Origin: an uncultured Sedimentitalea sp.
GTDB taxonomy: Bacteria > Pseudomonadota > Alphaproteobacteria > Rhodobacterales > Rhodobacteraceae
Reading direction: 5' to 3'
DNA: 64,000 nt
Assembly (NCBI GenBank): GCA_947504115.1
Contig: CANNGH010000003.1
Coordinates: 248,001-312,000 of the forward strand
Part shown: positions 24,771 through 36,178 of the stretch, in pieces
Layout of the letters: each line of letters starts with the position of its first letter
How positions within the stretch are numbered: position 1 is the stretch's first letter
Made by a program: the position numbers and the translations under genes
The notes under the pieces: generated by a model
Database searches by the model: none
What the model was told of the DNA's origin: nothing
What the model saw: the letters and a program-made list of their open reading frames with translations, nothing else

Positions 24771-27700
24771 ATGACCCGGCACGAGCCCGATTTCGCGACC
24801 TACCGGCTGGAAGATCGCTATATCAACACCGAGGGCCGCGTGTTTCTCACCGGCACGCAGGCGCTGGCGCGGATCATGATGGATCAGGCGCGGCGCGACC
24901 GGGCGGCGGGGCTGAACACCGCCGGGTTCATCTCGGGCTATCGCGGCTCGCCTCTGGGCGCGCTGGATCTGGAGCTTTGGCGCGCCAAGAAGCGGCTGGA
25001 GCAGGACCGGATCACCTTCATGCCCGCCGTGAACGAGGATCTGGGCGCGACGGCGGTTCTGGGCGCGCAACAGGCCAGTCTTGACCCCCATTGCGAGGTC
25101 GAGGGCGTGTTTTCCATGTGGTATGGCAAGGGGCCGGGGGTGGACCGGTCGGGCGACGCGCTGCGCCACGGCAACGCCTATGGCTCCTCCCCGAAGGGCG
25201 GCGTGCTGGTGGTGGCGGGCGACGATCACGGCTGCGTGTCGAGTTCCATGCCGCATCAATCCGATGTCGCCTTCATGGCCTGGTTCATGCCGACGCTGAA
25301 CCCGGCATCCGTGGCGGAATACCTGGAGTTCGGGGAATACGGGTTCGCGCTGTCGCGGTTCTCGGGCACCTGGATCGGGTTCAAGGCCGTCAGCGAGACG
25401 GTTGAATCCGCCGCTTCGGTCGAATTGCCGGCCGACCGGGTGTTCATCCAACCCGATTTCACCGGCCCGCCGGGGGGGTTGCATGTGCGTCAGGCCGATC
25501 TGCCCAGCGTCGAGATCGAGACCCGCATCGGCCATAAACTCGATGCGGTGCAGGCCTTTGTCGAGGCCAACCCGATCGACCGTCACATCTATGAAACCCC
25601 CGATGCGCGGTTCGGTTTCGTCACCACCGGCAAGGCACATCTGGACCTGATGGAGGCGCTGCGCCTGCTGGGCGTGGATGAGGCCGCCTGCAAGCGGCTG
25701 GGCATCGACATCTACAAGGTCGGCATGGTCTGGCCGCTGGCGCGCCGCGACGCGCTGGATTTCGTGCGCGGCAAGGACGAGGTGCTGGTCGTCGAGGAAA
25801 AGCGCGGCATCATCGAAAGCCAGTTCAAGGAATATTTCTATGACTGGCCGGGCGACAAGCCCGAAAAGATGGTCGGCAAGCATGACAGCGAGGGCAATCC
25901 GCTGATCCCCTGGACCGGCGAGCTGTCGCCGCTGCTGCTGGCGCCCATCGTCGCGGCGCGGCTGGACCGGTTCTTTCCGGGCGAGAACCTGCCGCAAAAG
26001 GCCCGCGCCCTGACCGACACGCCGCCGCAATTGCTGAAGGTCGCAGGCGCGACGCGCACGCCCTATTTCTGCTCGGGCTGTCCGCACAACACCTCGACCA
26101 AGCTGCCCGAGGGGTCGATGGCGGCATCCGGCATCGGCTGCCATGTGATGGCGTCCTGGATGGACCGCAACACGGTCGGTTATGCGCAGATGGGCGGCGA
26201 GGGCGTGCCTTGGGTCGCCACCAGCAAGTTCAATGGCGGCAAGCATATTTTCCAGAACCTGGGCGAGGGCACGTGGTATCATTCGGGCAGCCTCGCGATC
26301 CGCCAGGCGGTCGCGGCGGGCACGAACATCACCTACAAGATCCTCTATAACGACGCAGTCGCCATGACCGGCGGGCAGCCGGTGGACGGGCCGGTCTCGG
26401 TCGCCGGGATCGCCCAGACCAGCCGCGCCGAGGGGGTCGAGCGGATCGCCCTGGTCAGCGACGATATCGCCAAGTTTTCACGCGCCGATTTTCCCGCGCG
26501 CACAACCTTTCACGACCGCGCCGAACTGGACACGCTCCAGCGCGAACTGCGCGAGGTGGAGGGGGTCAGCGTGCTGATCTATGAACAGACCTGCGCCACC
26601 GAAAAGCGCCGCCGCCGCAAGCGCGGCACGATGGAAGACCCCAAACGCTTCGTCTGGATCAACGATCTGGTCTGCGAGGGCTGCGGCGATTGTTCGGTCG
26701 AATCCAACTGCCTGAGCGTCGAGCCGCGCGAGACTCCGTTCGGGCGCAAGCGCAAGATCAACCTGTCGACCTGCAACAAGGATTACTCCTGCCTGAACGG
26801 CTTTTGCCCCAGTTTCGTCACCGTCGAGGGCGCGGAGCGGCGCAAGCCTGATGGTGCGGCGCTGGACATGCCCGCATTGATTAACGGGATCACGGCACCC
26901 GATCCCGTGCCATTGGATAATCCCTTTGATCTGCTGGTCACCGGCGTGGGCGGCACCGGCGTGGTGACGGTGGGTGCGCTGATCACCATGGCCGCGCATC
27001 TCGAGGGCAAGGGCTCGTCGGTGCTGGATTTCACCGGCTTCGCGCAGAAATTCGGCACCGTGCTCAGCTATCTGCGCCTTGCCCGCAGCCCCGATGCGAT
27101 CCATCAGGTGCGCATCGAACAGGGCGGGGCCGATGCGGTGATCGGCTGTGACATCGTGGTGTCCTCGGCCCCCAAGGCATCGGCGCATTATCGCAAGGGC
27201 ACGCGCGTGGTGCTGAACCGCGCCGAGATGCCGACCGGCGATCTGGTGCTGCACCGCGACGCGCAACTGAAGGTGGACGAACGCGAAGCGGCGATCATCG
27301 GCGCGGTCGGCGCGGGCAACGTCACCGCCTTTGATGCCAACGAAGCGGCGCAGGCGCTGCTGGGAGATGCGGTATTCGCCAACGTGATGATGCTGGGCTT
27401 TGCCTGGCAACAGGGGCTGGTTCCGGTCAGCGAGGGCGCGCTGGCCCAGGCGATCGAGCTGAACGGCGTGGCGATCGGCCAGAACCACACCGCCTTTGCG
27501 CTTGGCCGCATCATGGCCGCCGCGCCCGAGCGGCTGGAGGCGCATTTGAAACCCGAACCCCCGCAAGAGGAAACGCTGGACGAGTTGATCGACCGACGGG
27601 CGGAGTTCCTCATCGGCTATCAGAACCGCGCCTATGCCGAGCGCTACCGCGCGACGCTGAAGCGGTTTTTCGATGCCCTGCCGGATGACGCGGGCGACGA

Positions 27701-28187
27701 GATTCGGCGCGCGGCGGCAAGATCGCTGTTCAAGCTGATGGCCTACAAGGACGAATACGAGGTCGCGCGCCTGCATCGTCAGGCGCGGTTCTCGCAGGAA
27801 TTGCACGACCGGTTCGAGGGCGATTTCAAGGTCAAATACCACCTTGCCCCGCCGATCCTGACCGGGCGCAAGGACACACGCGGACGACCCGTTAAACGCG
27901 AATTCGGCCCGTGGATGGGGCCGGTTTTCGGGGTTCTGGTCCGTCTCAAGGGCTTGCGCGGCACGGCGCTGAACCCGTTCGGCTATCACTCCGAGGCGCG
28001 CATGCACCGCGATCTTCTGGCGTGGTATGAAGGTCAGCTTGACCGCGTCGCCGCCGCCTATAGCAGTGAAACCGCCGATGCCTGTCTTGCGGTGGCCGAT
28101 GCCCCCGACGCGATACGGGGTTACGGACCGGTGCGGATGCAAGCCGCTGAAAAGGCACGCGAAATGGCCGAAGCGGCGCTGCCCTAG
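24771..28187 (+). CDS. Indolepyruvate ferredoxin oxidoreductase, fused alpha/beta (IorAB)
   Basis: Oxidatively decarboxylates aryl-pyruvates, from transamination of aromatic amino acids, to aryl-acetyl-CoA with reduction of ferredoxin. The 1138-residue protein fuses the pyrimidine/pyrophosphate domains, a 2-oxoacid core with CSGCPHNTS, a ferredoxin-like segment with CEGCGDCSVESNC and CNKDYSC (about 635-680), and a gamma-type domain with VTGVGGTGVVTVG (about 723-735). The ATG at 24771 follows GGGAGGGAG. Thiamine-binding and cluster motifs look complete. Stop codon shares CTAG with the opposing gene. Confidence 0.93.
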   Translation: MTRHEPDFATYRLEDRYINTEGRVFLTGTQALARIMMDQARRDRAAGLNTAGFISGYRGSPLGALDLELWRAKKRLEQDRITFMPAVNEDLGATAVLGAQQASLDPHCEVEGVFSMWYGKGPGVDRSGDALRHGNAYGSSPKGGVLVVAGDDHGCVSSSMPHQSDVAFMAWFMPTLNPASVAEYLEFGEYGFALSRFSGTWIGFKAVSETVESAASVELPADRVFIQPDFTGPPGGLHVRQADLPSVEIETRIGHKLDAVQAFVEANPIDRHIYETPDARFGFVTTGKAHLDLMEALRLLGVDEAACKRLGIDIYKVGMVWPLARRDALDFVRGKDEVLVVEEKRGIIESQFKEYFYDWPGDKPEKMVGKHDSEGNPLIPWTGELSPLLLAPIVAARLDRFFPGENLPQKARALTDTPPQLLKVAGATRTPYFCSGCPHNTSTKLPEGSMAASGIGCHVMASWMDRNTVGYAQMGGEGVPWVATSKFNGGKHIFQNLGEGTWYHSGSLAIRQAVAAGTNITYKILYNDAVAMTGGQPVDGPVSVAGIAQTSRAEGVERIALVSDDIAKFSRADFPARTTFHDRAELDTLQRELREVEGVSVLIYEQTCATEKRRRRKRGTMEDPKRFVWINDLVCEGCGDCSVESNCLSVEPRETPFGRKRKINLSTCNKDYSCLNGFCPSFVTVEGAERRKPDGAALDMPALINGITAPDPVPLDNPFDLLVTGVGGTGVVTVGALITMAAHLEGKGSSVLDFTGFAQKFGTVLSYLRLARSPDAIHQVRIEQGGADAVIGCDIVVSSAPKASAHYRKGTRVVLNRAEMPTGDLVLHRDAQLKVDEREAAIIGAVGAGNVTAFDANEAAQALLGDAVFANVMMLGFAWQQGLVPVSEGALAQAIELNGVAIGQNHTAFALGRIMAAAPERLEAHLKPEPPQEETLDELIDRRAEFLIGYQNRAYAERYRATLKRFFDALPDDAGDEIRRAAARSLFKLMAYKDEYEVARLHRQARFSQELHDRFEGDFKVKYHLAPPILTGRKDTRGRPVKREFGPWMGPVFGVLVRLKGLRGTALNPFGYHSEARMHRDLLAWYEGQLDRVAAAYSSETADACLAVADAPDAIRGYGPVRMQAAEKAREMAEAALP

Positions 28188-28975
28188 CGCAGGATCGGCG
28201 GGCGATCCGGATCGCTGCCCGGTGCGGCGCGCGGTCCAGTTTCGTCGCGCGCCGGTTGGGGCAGGTCGAAACGCAGCCCTTGCCCGTCCAGCCGCGTCGT
28301 GATCGGCTCGGACGCGGTGAAAAACCCGACATCCATCGCCCCCGCCTCGATCCCCGAAAATGTCAGCGCCTCGCTTGCGGCCTTGGCCAGTGCGCCTTCC
28401 GCCCCCTCCAACGCGTCGATGAATGCCAGCATGTGACCGCGCCCGCCGCCCTGATAGGTGATCCCGACCAGATAGGCGCACGAGGCCAGCCCCCCCGCCG
28501 TCGCCAGCTTGGTATCCAGCGCAGATAACAGGCTATCCGGCAAGCCGGTCGGCGGATGCAGCGATTCGATCCGCGCCTCGATCCGGTCGGGCGCATGACC
28601 AAGGGTGGCGTCCAGCCATGCCATCGCCTGCGGCGGGATCAGGATGGACGATGGCGCGACCTCGAGGTTGACGCCAAGGCCAAGCTGCTGATCCGCCAGC
28701 ATCCGCGCCAGCACCCGCCCCGACATCGCCGCGTAAGGCGCGGCGCGGCCGGCAAACTGCGACAGCCGTTCCTCGCGGTCAAAGGCCAGCAGGTATCGCC
28801 CCTCGTCCAGATCGAACAATTCGGGCGAGATGTCGTCGCCGCGCGCCTCGTGCTTCAGCAGCAGGAACAGCTCGCTATCGCCCAGCCGTTCGTAGAACCG
28901 CAACCGCGCGGCGTCGTCCTCGGGCGCGTCCTGCATCGCGGCATGGGCGCGGTCCAGCGGAGTGGTCTCAGTCAT
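28184..28975 (-). CDS. SseB family protein
   Basis: A 263-residue protein with an SseB N-terminal domain (about 5-120): starts TPLDRAHAAMQ, then ELFLLLKHE and GRYLLAFDREERLSQFAG. A C-terminal SseB_C-like region follows. E. coli SseB is linked to serine sensitivity with unknown biochemistry. Its last codon overlaps the IorAB stop on the opposite strand; its start overlaps the end of the glycosylase gene by eight bases, so it is the second gene of a pair. Confidence 0.82.
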   Translation of the reverse strand: MTETTPLDRAHAAMQDAPEDDAARLRFYERLGDSELFLLLKHEARGDDISPELFDLDEGRYLLAFDREERLSQFAGRAAPYAAMSGRVLARMLADQQLGLGVNLEVAPSSILIPPQAMAWLDATLGHAPDRIEARIESLHPPTGLPDSLLSALDTKLATAGGLASCAYLVGITYQGGGRGHMLAFIDALEGAEGALAKAASEALTFSGIEAGAMDVGFFTASEPITTRLDGQGLRFDLPQPARDETGPRAAPGSDPDRPPILR

Positions 28976-29570
28976 CCAGAACCTCGCGAACCCGGCCCTT
29001 CAGCACCGGCAGCAGATCCCGCTCAAACCACGGGTTTTTCTTCAGCCAAGCCGTATTGCGCCAGGACGGATGCGGCAGGGGAAACACGCGCGGCGCATGA
29101 TCGCGCCACCCGGCGACGGTTTCGGTCAGCGGCGTCCTGACCCCCAGATGCCAGCGCTGGGCATGCGCGCCGATCAGCACCAGCAGGCGAAGGTCGCGCA
29201 ATTCCTCCATGACCTGGCCATGCCATGTCTGCGCACAGATCGGCGGCGGCGGCAGATCGGCGCCCCGCGCATCATAGCCGGGAAAGCAGAACGCCATCGG
29301 CACGACGGCGACACGATCTGCATCGTAGAATTCACTCTCGTCCATGCCCAGCCATTCGCGCAATCGGACGCCCGAACGGTCATCGAACGGACGCCCTGAT
29401 TCATGCACACGCGCGCCCGGTGCCTGACCGGCAATCAGGATCCGCGCGCCGGGACGGAACCAGACCACCGGACGCGGCGCGTGATGTGTGGCGGTCGCGG
29501 CGAACTTTTGCGCACAGATCGAACAGGCGCGGATGCGCGCGGCAAGGGGCAGGTTCGGATCGTGACGCAT
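28968..29570 (-). CDS. Uracil-DNA glycosylase family protein
   Basis: A 200-residue protein of the UDG superfamily. Seen: ILIAGQAPGARVHESGRPFDDRSG (motif GQAPG at about 48-52, equivalent to the water-activating loop), and FPLPHPSWRN (HPS, DNA-intercalation motif) at about 163-172. Cysteines at CSICAQKFA near the N-terminus are not the full four-cysteine iron-sulfur set of family 4 enzymes. The subfamily and substrate remain open; family members remove uracil or act without glycosylase activity. Confidence 0.82.
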   Translation of the reverse strand: MRHDPNLPLAARIRACSICAQKFAATATHHAPRPVVWFRPGARILIAGQAPGARVHESGRPFDDRSGVRLREWLGMDESEFYDADRVAVVPMAFCFPGYDARGADLPPPPICAQTWHGQVMEELRDLRLLVLIGAHAQRWHLGVRTPLTETVAGWRDHAPRVFPLPHPSWRNTAWLKKNPWFERDLLPVLKGRVREVLDD

Positions 29571-29803
29571 GAGTGCAATCTAGGCTGCATCCGCATGCTT
29601 CGCCAGAGGGGAGCGGCCGAATCCTGCCGCAAGCGGGTCCGCTTCTGGCGTTCACCGGCGGTATCCACCTTGCATTGCTTCATATTATATCGATAAGCGG
29701 CTATGTTCCTTTAACGAACCTCTGCTAGAGAGGCGAAAGGCCGCAAGCAGGCCGGAAAGAGCGCCTGACATGAGACAGGCCAGAAACCCTGCCGGAACGG
29801 GCG

Positions 29804-30463
29804 ATGATCGAGTTCGAGAATGTCAGCAAGTCCTTCTGGACGGGAACCAGGCGCAAGGTGATCCTGGACCGCGTGTCGTTCAAGGTCGAACTGGGCAATT
29901 CGCTGGGCATCCTCGCCCCCAACGGCACCGGCAAGACGACGCTGATCAACATGATGGCCGGATTGGAAAAACCCGACGAGGGCGAAATCCGGCGCAGTTG
30001 CAACGTATCCTTTCCGCTGGGGTTCATGGGCGGCGTCGTCAACAAGGTCTCGGCGGTGGAAAACAGCCGCTATATCGCCAAGCTGTATGGGCTGGACCCG
30101 GATTACGTCGAAGCCTATTGTCGCTGGCTGTGCAATCTCGGCGAATATTTCGACCAGCCGCTGGGCACCTATTCGTCGGGGATGCGCGCCCGCTTTTCGT
30201 TCGCACTGATGCTGGCGCTTGATTTCGACATCTATCTGATCGACGAGGGGATGCCCGGCACCACAGATGTCGAATTCAACCGCAAGGCCGGCGCGATCCT
30301 CGAGGAACGGCTGCGCACGACGACCATCGTGATCGTCTCGCACTCGCCCGAGACGCTGCAGAAATTCGCCCGCTCGGCAGCCGTCCTGATGGATGGACGT
30401 CTGCATATGTTTGATACCCTGGAAGAAGCGAAACAGCTCTATGACTACGAAACCCAGAGCTAG
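29804..30463 (+). CDS. Polysaccharide export ABC transporter ATPase, KpsT/CtrD type
   Basis: A 219-residue ABC ATPase. Walker A APNGTGKTT (about 44-52), signature YSSGMRARFSFAL and Walker B DIYLIDEG. The MRARFSFALML form and short length match KpsT, which drives group 2 capsule export. The permease KpsM is not adjacent; a 233-base gap with an AT-rich promoter-like stretch precedes the gene. The end overlaps the next gene by 23 bases. Confidence 0.88.
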   Translation: MIEFENVSKSFWTGTRRKVILDRVSFKVELGNSLGILAPNGTGKTTLINMMAGLEKPDEGEIRRSCNVSFPLGFMGGVVNKVSAVENSRYIAKLYGLDPDYVEAYCRWLCNLGEYFDQPLGTYSSGMRARFSFALMLALDFDIYLIDEGMPGTTDVEFNRKAGAILEERLRTTTIVIVSHSPETLQKFARSAAVLMDGRLHMFDTLEEAKQLYDYETQS

Positions 30464-32099
30464 AAAGTTCCGCGTCAGACGAACGGAACCGGCTGCCCCG
30501 GCCCGCTCGCCGGATGCGCCCGCAACCGGGGTGCAGCGGGATGACGCGCGTCCCTTGCCGCCGGACGCCGACCGGTCCGAAGAAACGCCCGACCCCGCGA
30601 CGGCACCGCACGACGCGCCCACGGCCGTTCAGGAGATCGCGGCGATCCGCGACGAGGGTCTGAGCGCGCGACAGTTGCGGTTGGCCCGCCGCGTCGCGCA
30701 GCAACATGACCTGCCCGCCACATCCGATCTGGACGCCGTGCGCCTGTTGCGCCAACGGGGCATCGACCCGTTCCAACACGCCAACATGCTTGAACTGATC
30801 GTGCCCAAAGGGGGCGGCGAACCGCACGAAAGCGGCGCGCCCGACGCGTTTTCCGGAGTTCCCGCCCCGACGGATCATCAAAAGCGCGATCTGACCCGGC
30901 CTGTGCCAGGCAAGATCGACCTGCCCTCGACCGGGTTCAGCCCGGCGGAACGGCGCAACCGCGAGATCGGGCAAATCCAGCGCGACATCATGCTGCGCCG
31001 CCGGCGCCGGCTGATGCTTCTTCTGGCGCGGCTGGCTTTTTTCGTGGCCTTGCCGACCTTCATCGCCGGCTGGTATTTCTATCGCGTGGCCACCCCGATG
31101 TATGCGGCCAATTCCGAATTCCTGATCCTGCAGGCCGACAATGTGGGCGGCAGCGGCCTCGGAGGCCTGCTGAGCGGCACGCAATTCGCCACCAGTCAGG
31201 ATTCCATCGCCGTTCAATCCTATCTGCAATCCAAGGATGCCATGCTGCGCCTCGACCGCGACGTAGGGTTCAAATCGCACTTTTCGCAGGACTGGATCGA
31301 CCCGATCCAGCGGCTGAGCGACACTCCGACAAACGAAGAGGCCTACAAACTTTACTCCAAGAACGTGAAGATCGGCTACGATCCGACCGAGGGCGTCATC
31401 CGCATGGAAGTCTCCGCCGCCGATCCCGAGGTCAGCGCCGATTTTTCGACGCGGCTGATCTCCTACGCCGAGGAACGCGTCAACGACATGAGCCAACAGA
31501 AACGCGGCGATCAGATGGAGGACGCGTTGCAGGGTTTTGAAGAGGCGCAGGCACAACGGCGCAACGCGCAGGAAGCGCTGGTCCAGTTGCAACAGGAGGG
31601 CGCGATCCTCGACCCTGAGGGCGTGATCGCGGGCCTTCGCGCGCAGATCAACAACGTGGAACTGCAGTTGCAGGACCGGGAATTGCAACTGGCGGCCCTG
31701 CTGGACAACCCCGTGCCGAACGAGGCCAAGGTATCCGGCGCCGAAGGCGATGTGCGCCGCCTGCGCGAATTGCTGGCGCGGCTGAACGAACGCATGGTCG
31801 ATGCCAGCAAGGGCGAGAATTCGCTGGCCCAGCTTACGGTGCGCATCCAGATGGCGCAGGCCGATCTGGCGACCCGCGACATGATGTTGCAATCGGCGCT
31901 GCAACAGGTCGAACAGACGCGGATGGAGGCCAACCGGCAGGTGCGCTATCTGACCACCTCGGTAGAACCAGTGCCGAGTCAGGATCCCGCCTATCCGCGC
32001 AAGTTCGAGAATACGATCTTGGCTTTCCTTATCTTCGCAGGCATCTACCTGATGATTTCCCTTACCGCCTCGATCCTCCGTGAACAGGTGACCGCATGA
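30441..32099 (+). CDS. Polysaccharide export inner-membrane protein, KpsE/CtrB type
   Basis: A 552-residue membrane-periplasm adaptor. About 190 residues at the N-terminus are Pro/Asp/Arg-rich and include a segment AIRDEGLSARQLRLARRVA. Then come a transmembrane helix (about 198-218), a periplasmic domain with coiled coil (about 360-500) and a C-terminal transmembrane helix (about 520-543). KpsE/CtrB proteins couple the KpsMT transporter to the outer-membrane exporter KpsD. The N-terminal extension is longer than in enterobacterial KpsE. The ATG at 30441 overlaps kpsT. An ATGA overlap links it to kdsA. Confidence 0.86.
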   Translation: MTTKPRARKFRVRRTEPAAPARSPDAPATGVQRDDARPLPPDADRSEETPDPATAPHDAPTAVQEIAAIRDEGLSARQLRLARRVAQQHDLPATSDLDAVRLLRQRGIDPFQHANMLELIVPKGGGEPHESGAPDAFSGVPAPTDHQKRDLTRPVPGKIDLPSTGFSPAERRNREIGQIQRDIMLRRRRRLMLLLARLAFFVALPTFIAGWYFYRVATPMYAANSEFLILQADNVGGSGLGGLLSGTQFATSQDSIAVQSYLQSKDAMLRLDRDVGFKSHFSQDWIDPIQRLSDTPTNEEAYKLYSKNVKIGYDPTEGVIRMEVSAADPEVSADFSTRLISYAEERVNDMSQQKRGDQMEDALQGFEEAQAQRRNAQEALVQLQQEGAILDPEGVIAGLRAQINNVELQLQDRELQLAALLDNPVPNEAKVSGAEGDVRRLRELLARLNERMVDASKGENSLAQLTVRIQMAQADLATRDMMLQSALQQVEQTRMEANRQVRYLTTSVEPVPSQDPAYPRKFENTILAFLIFAGIYLMISLTASILREQVTA

Positions 32100-32935
32100 C
32101 CAGTACCCAAGTCGACATCGCCGGCCTGAGCGTCGCAAACGACCGCCCGCTGACCGTGATCGCCGGGCCGTGCCAGTTGCAAGGCAGCGATCACGCGCAG
32201 ATGATCGCCGGGCGCATGAAAGAGGCGTGCGCGGCGGCCGGCGCGCAATTCATCTTCAAGGCCAGTTTCGACAAGGCCAACCGCACCTCGATCAGTGGCA
32301 GGCGCGGCCCCGGCATGGACGAGGGGCTGGCGATGCTTGAAAGCGTGAAACGCAGCACCGGCGTGCCGGTGCTGACCGATGTGCACGAGGTCGCGCAATG
32401 CGCTCCCGTGGCCGAAATCTGCGACGTGCTGCAAATCCCCGCACTGCTGTGCCGCCAGACCGACCTGATCCTGGCGGCGGGCGAAACCGGTGCGGCGGTC
32501 AACGTCAAGAAGGGGCAGTTCCTCGCACCCTGGGACATGGCCAATGTGGTGCAGAAGATCGAAAGCACCGGAAACCGGCGCATTCTCTTGACCGAACGCG
32601 GCACCTCGTTCGGCTATAACGCGCTGGTGGCCGACATGCGCGCCCTGCCGCAGATGGCGCAGACCGGCTATCCGGTGGTGATGGACGCAACCCACTCGGT
32701 GCAGCAGCCCGCGGCCCTTGGCGGCGCGACCGGCGGACAGCGCGAATTCGCCCCGGTGATGGCGCGCGCGGCCGTGGCGATCGGTGTGGCGGCGGTGTTC
32801 ATCGAAACCCACGAAGACCCCGACAACGCGCCCTCGGACGGGCCCAACATGATCCCGCTCGACCAGATGCCGGCGCTGATCGACACGCTGATGAAGTTCG
32901 ACGCGCTGGCCAAGACCCACCCGATCCAGTTTTGA
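32096..32935 (+). CDS. kdsA: 3-deoxy-8-phosphooctulonate synthase
   Basis: Condenses arabinose-5-phosphate and PEP to Kdo-8-phosphate. 279 residues, the usual KdsA length. Seen: IAGPCQLQ near the N-terminus, FKASFDKANRTS (about 55-66), and MDATHSVQQPAA. The gene is translationally coupled to the KpsE-like gene, so Kdo made here may feed the polysaccharide linker as well as lipopolysaccharide. Context for a Kdo-containing capsule is inferred. Confidence 0.95.
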   Translation: MTSTQVDIAGLSVANDRPLTVIAGPCQLQGSDHAQMIAGRMKEACAAAGAQFIFKASFDKANRTSISGRRGPGMDEGLAMLESVKRSTGVPVLTDVHEVAQCAPVAEICDVLQIPALLCRQTDLILAAGETGAAVNVKKGQFLAPWDMANVVQKIESTGNRRILLTERGTSFGYNALVADMRALPQMAQTGYPVVMDATHSVQQPAALGGATGGQREFAPVMARAAVAIGVAAVFIETHEDPDNAPSDGPNMIPLDQMPALIDTLMKFDALAKTHPIQF

Positions 32936-32949
32936 CAAAGAGTGACAGA

Positions 32950-34446
32950 ATGCAGAAACCCGCCACGACCGTGACCCAGAATACCTGGAGCTTCCTGCGC
33001 GATCCGATGATCGCCCCCACGGGGTTCCGAGAATACGACGCGCGCTGGAAATATCCCGAGGAAATCAACCTCCCCGGCGTCACCGCTCTGGGGCTCGGGC
33101 TTGGCACGCAGATGCGCCGCCGAGGCATCCGCCCGGAAATCGCTGTCGGAAACGACTACCGGGACTACTCGCTGACGATCAAGCAGGCGCTGATCCTCGG
33201 TCTGATCCAGGCCGGGATCTCGGTCAAGGATATCGGCCCCGCGCTGTCGCCCATGGCCTATTTCGCGCAGTTTCATCTGGATGCCCCCGCCGTCGCCATG
33301 GTCACGGCCAGCCACAACCCCAATGGCTGGACCGGGGTCAAGATGGGCTTCGACCGCCCGCTGACCCACGGCCCCGATGAGATGGATGAACTTCGCGACA
33401 TCGTGTTGAACGGCGAGGGCACGGCCCATCCCGGGGGTGGCTGGGAATTCGTCGATGGTGTGCGCGAGGCCTATCTTGACGATCTGGTCGGCGATTTCCG
33501 CATGTCCCGCAAGCTCAAGGTCGTCTGCGCCACCGGCAACGGCACCGCCAGCGCCTTCGCGCCCGACCTGTTCGAGCGCCTCGGCGTCGAGGTGGTGCCC
33601 AGCCACAACCGGCTCGACTATACGTTCCCGCACTACAACCCCAATCCCGAAGCGATGGAAATGCTGCGCGACATGGCGCAAAGCGTACGCGATTCCGGAG
33701 CCGATTTCGCACTGGGCTTCGATGGCGACGGCGATCGCTGCGGCGTGGTCGATGACGAGGGCGAGGAGATCTTTGCCGACAAGATGGGCGTCATCATGGC
33801 GCGCGACCTTGCCAAACTCTATCCCGGCGCGACCTTCGTCGCCGACGTGAAATCGACCGGCCTGTTCGCCAGCGATCCCGAATTGCAGAAATACGACGTC
33901 AAGGCGGATTACTGGAGAACCGGTCACTCGCACATGAAACGCCGCGTGAAAGAAATCGGCGCGCTCGCCGGGTTCGAAAAGTCGGGCCACTACTTTCTGG
34001 CCGAACCGATCGGGCGCGGCTATGATTGCGGCATGCGGGTCGCGGTGGAAATCTGCAAGCTGATGGACCGCAACCCCGACAAATCCATGTCCGACCTGCG
34101 CCGCGCCCTGCCCCGCACCTGGTCCACCCCGACGATGTCGCCCCATTGTCCCGATACCGAGAAATACGCCGTGCTCGATCGGCTGGTGGAAAAGCTGACC
34201 ACCCTGGCCGACAGCGGCGGACAGATGGCCGGACGCGCGATCGAACAGGTGGTCACGGTCAACGGCGCGCGGGTGATCCTGGACAACGGCGCCTGGGGTC
34301 TGGTGCGCGCCTCCTCCAACACCCCCAATCTGGTGGTGGTCTGCGAAAGCCCCGAAAGCGATGCGGAAATGCGCGCGATCTTCAAGGAGATCGACGCCGT
34401 GATCCGCACCGAACCCTCGGTCGGCGATTACGACCAGACCATCTGA
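32950..34446 (+). CDS. Phosphomannomutase/phosphoglucomutase
   Basis: A 498-residue alpha-D-phosphohexomutase of the ManB/AlgC type. Seen: catalytic serine loop MVTASHNPNGWTG, metal loop FDGDGDRCG, sugar loop EKSGHYF and phosphate loop VRASSNTPN. It interconverts hexose-6- and hexose-1-phosphates, making precursors for polysaccharide. It lies 14 bases after kdsA and is likely in the same transcript. The ATG at 32950 is chosen over an upstream TTG that overlaps the kdsA stop. Confidence 0.92.
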   Translation: MQKPATTVTQNTWSFLRDPMIAPTGFREYDARWKYPEEINLPGVTALGLGLGTQMRRRGIRPEIAVGNDYRDYSLTIKQALILGLIQAGISVKDIGPALSPMAYFAQFHLDAPAVAMVTASHNPNGWTGVKMGFDRPLTHGPDEMDELRDIVLNGEGTAHPGGGWEFVDGVREAYLDDLVGDFRMSRKLKVVCATGNGTASAFAPDLFERLGVEVVPSHNRLDYTFPHYNPNPEAMEMLRDMAQSVRDSGADFALGFDGDGDRCGVVDDEGEEIFADKMGVIMARDLAKLYPGATFVADVKSTGLFASDPELQKYDVKADYWRTGHSHMKRRVKEIGALAGFEKSGHYFLAEPIGRGYDCGMRVAVEICKLMDRNPDKSMSDLRRALPRTWSTPTMSPHCPDTEKYAVLDRLVEKLTTLADSGGQMAGRAIEQVVTVNGARVILDNGAWGLVRASSNTPNLVVVCESPESDAEMRAIFKEIDAVIRTEPSVGDYDQTI

Positions 34447-34498
34447 GACCGCGCGACCCTCGTCTTTCCACTTTCGCCGAAATACCCCCGCCGGAGGC

Positions 34499-34517
34499 AT
34501 CCGCGCAGCGCGCGGAT
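34499..34517. terminator. Hairpin between the polysaccharide operon and glpK
   Basis: Perfect 8-bp stem ATCCGCGC/GCGCGGAT with a three-base loop, followed by TTCG on the plus strand. Convergent position supports a terminator role; a strong T run is missing. Confidence 0.55.
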
Positions 34518-34529
34518 TTCGTTCCGCAC

Positions 34530-36014
<1,485 letters not shown>

Positions 36015-36178
36015 GGTCCGCCCTCTTTGGTACAGTCGCGCCCGAGTCTAGACCGGGGCGCGCAGCCCGATCCAGCCCGGCGCGCAATAATTCCTTGTGT
36101 CGCGCCACAACTTTGCCAAGACTGCGCGCCAGATAGACCGCGATCGCGGCAAATGCATGAACCGACGGGAGAACCTGA

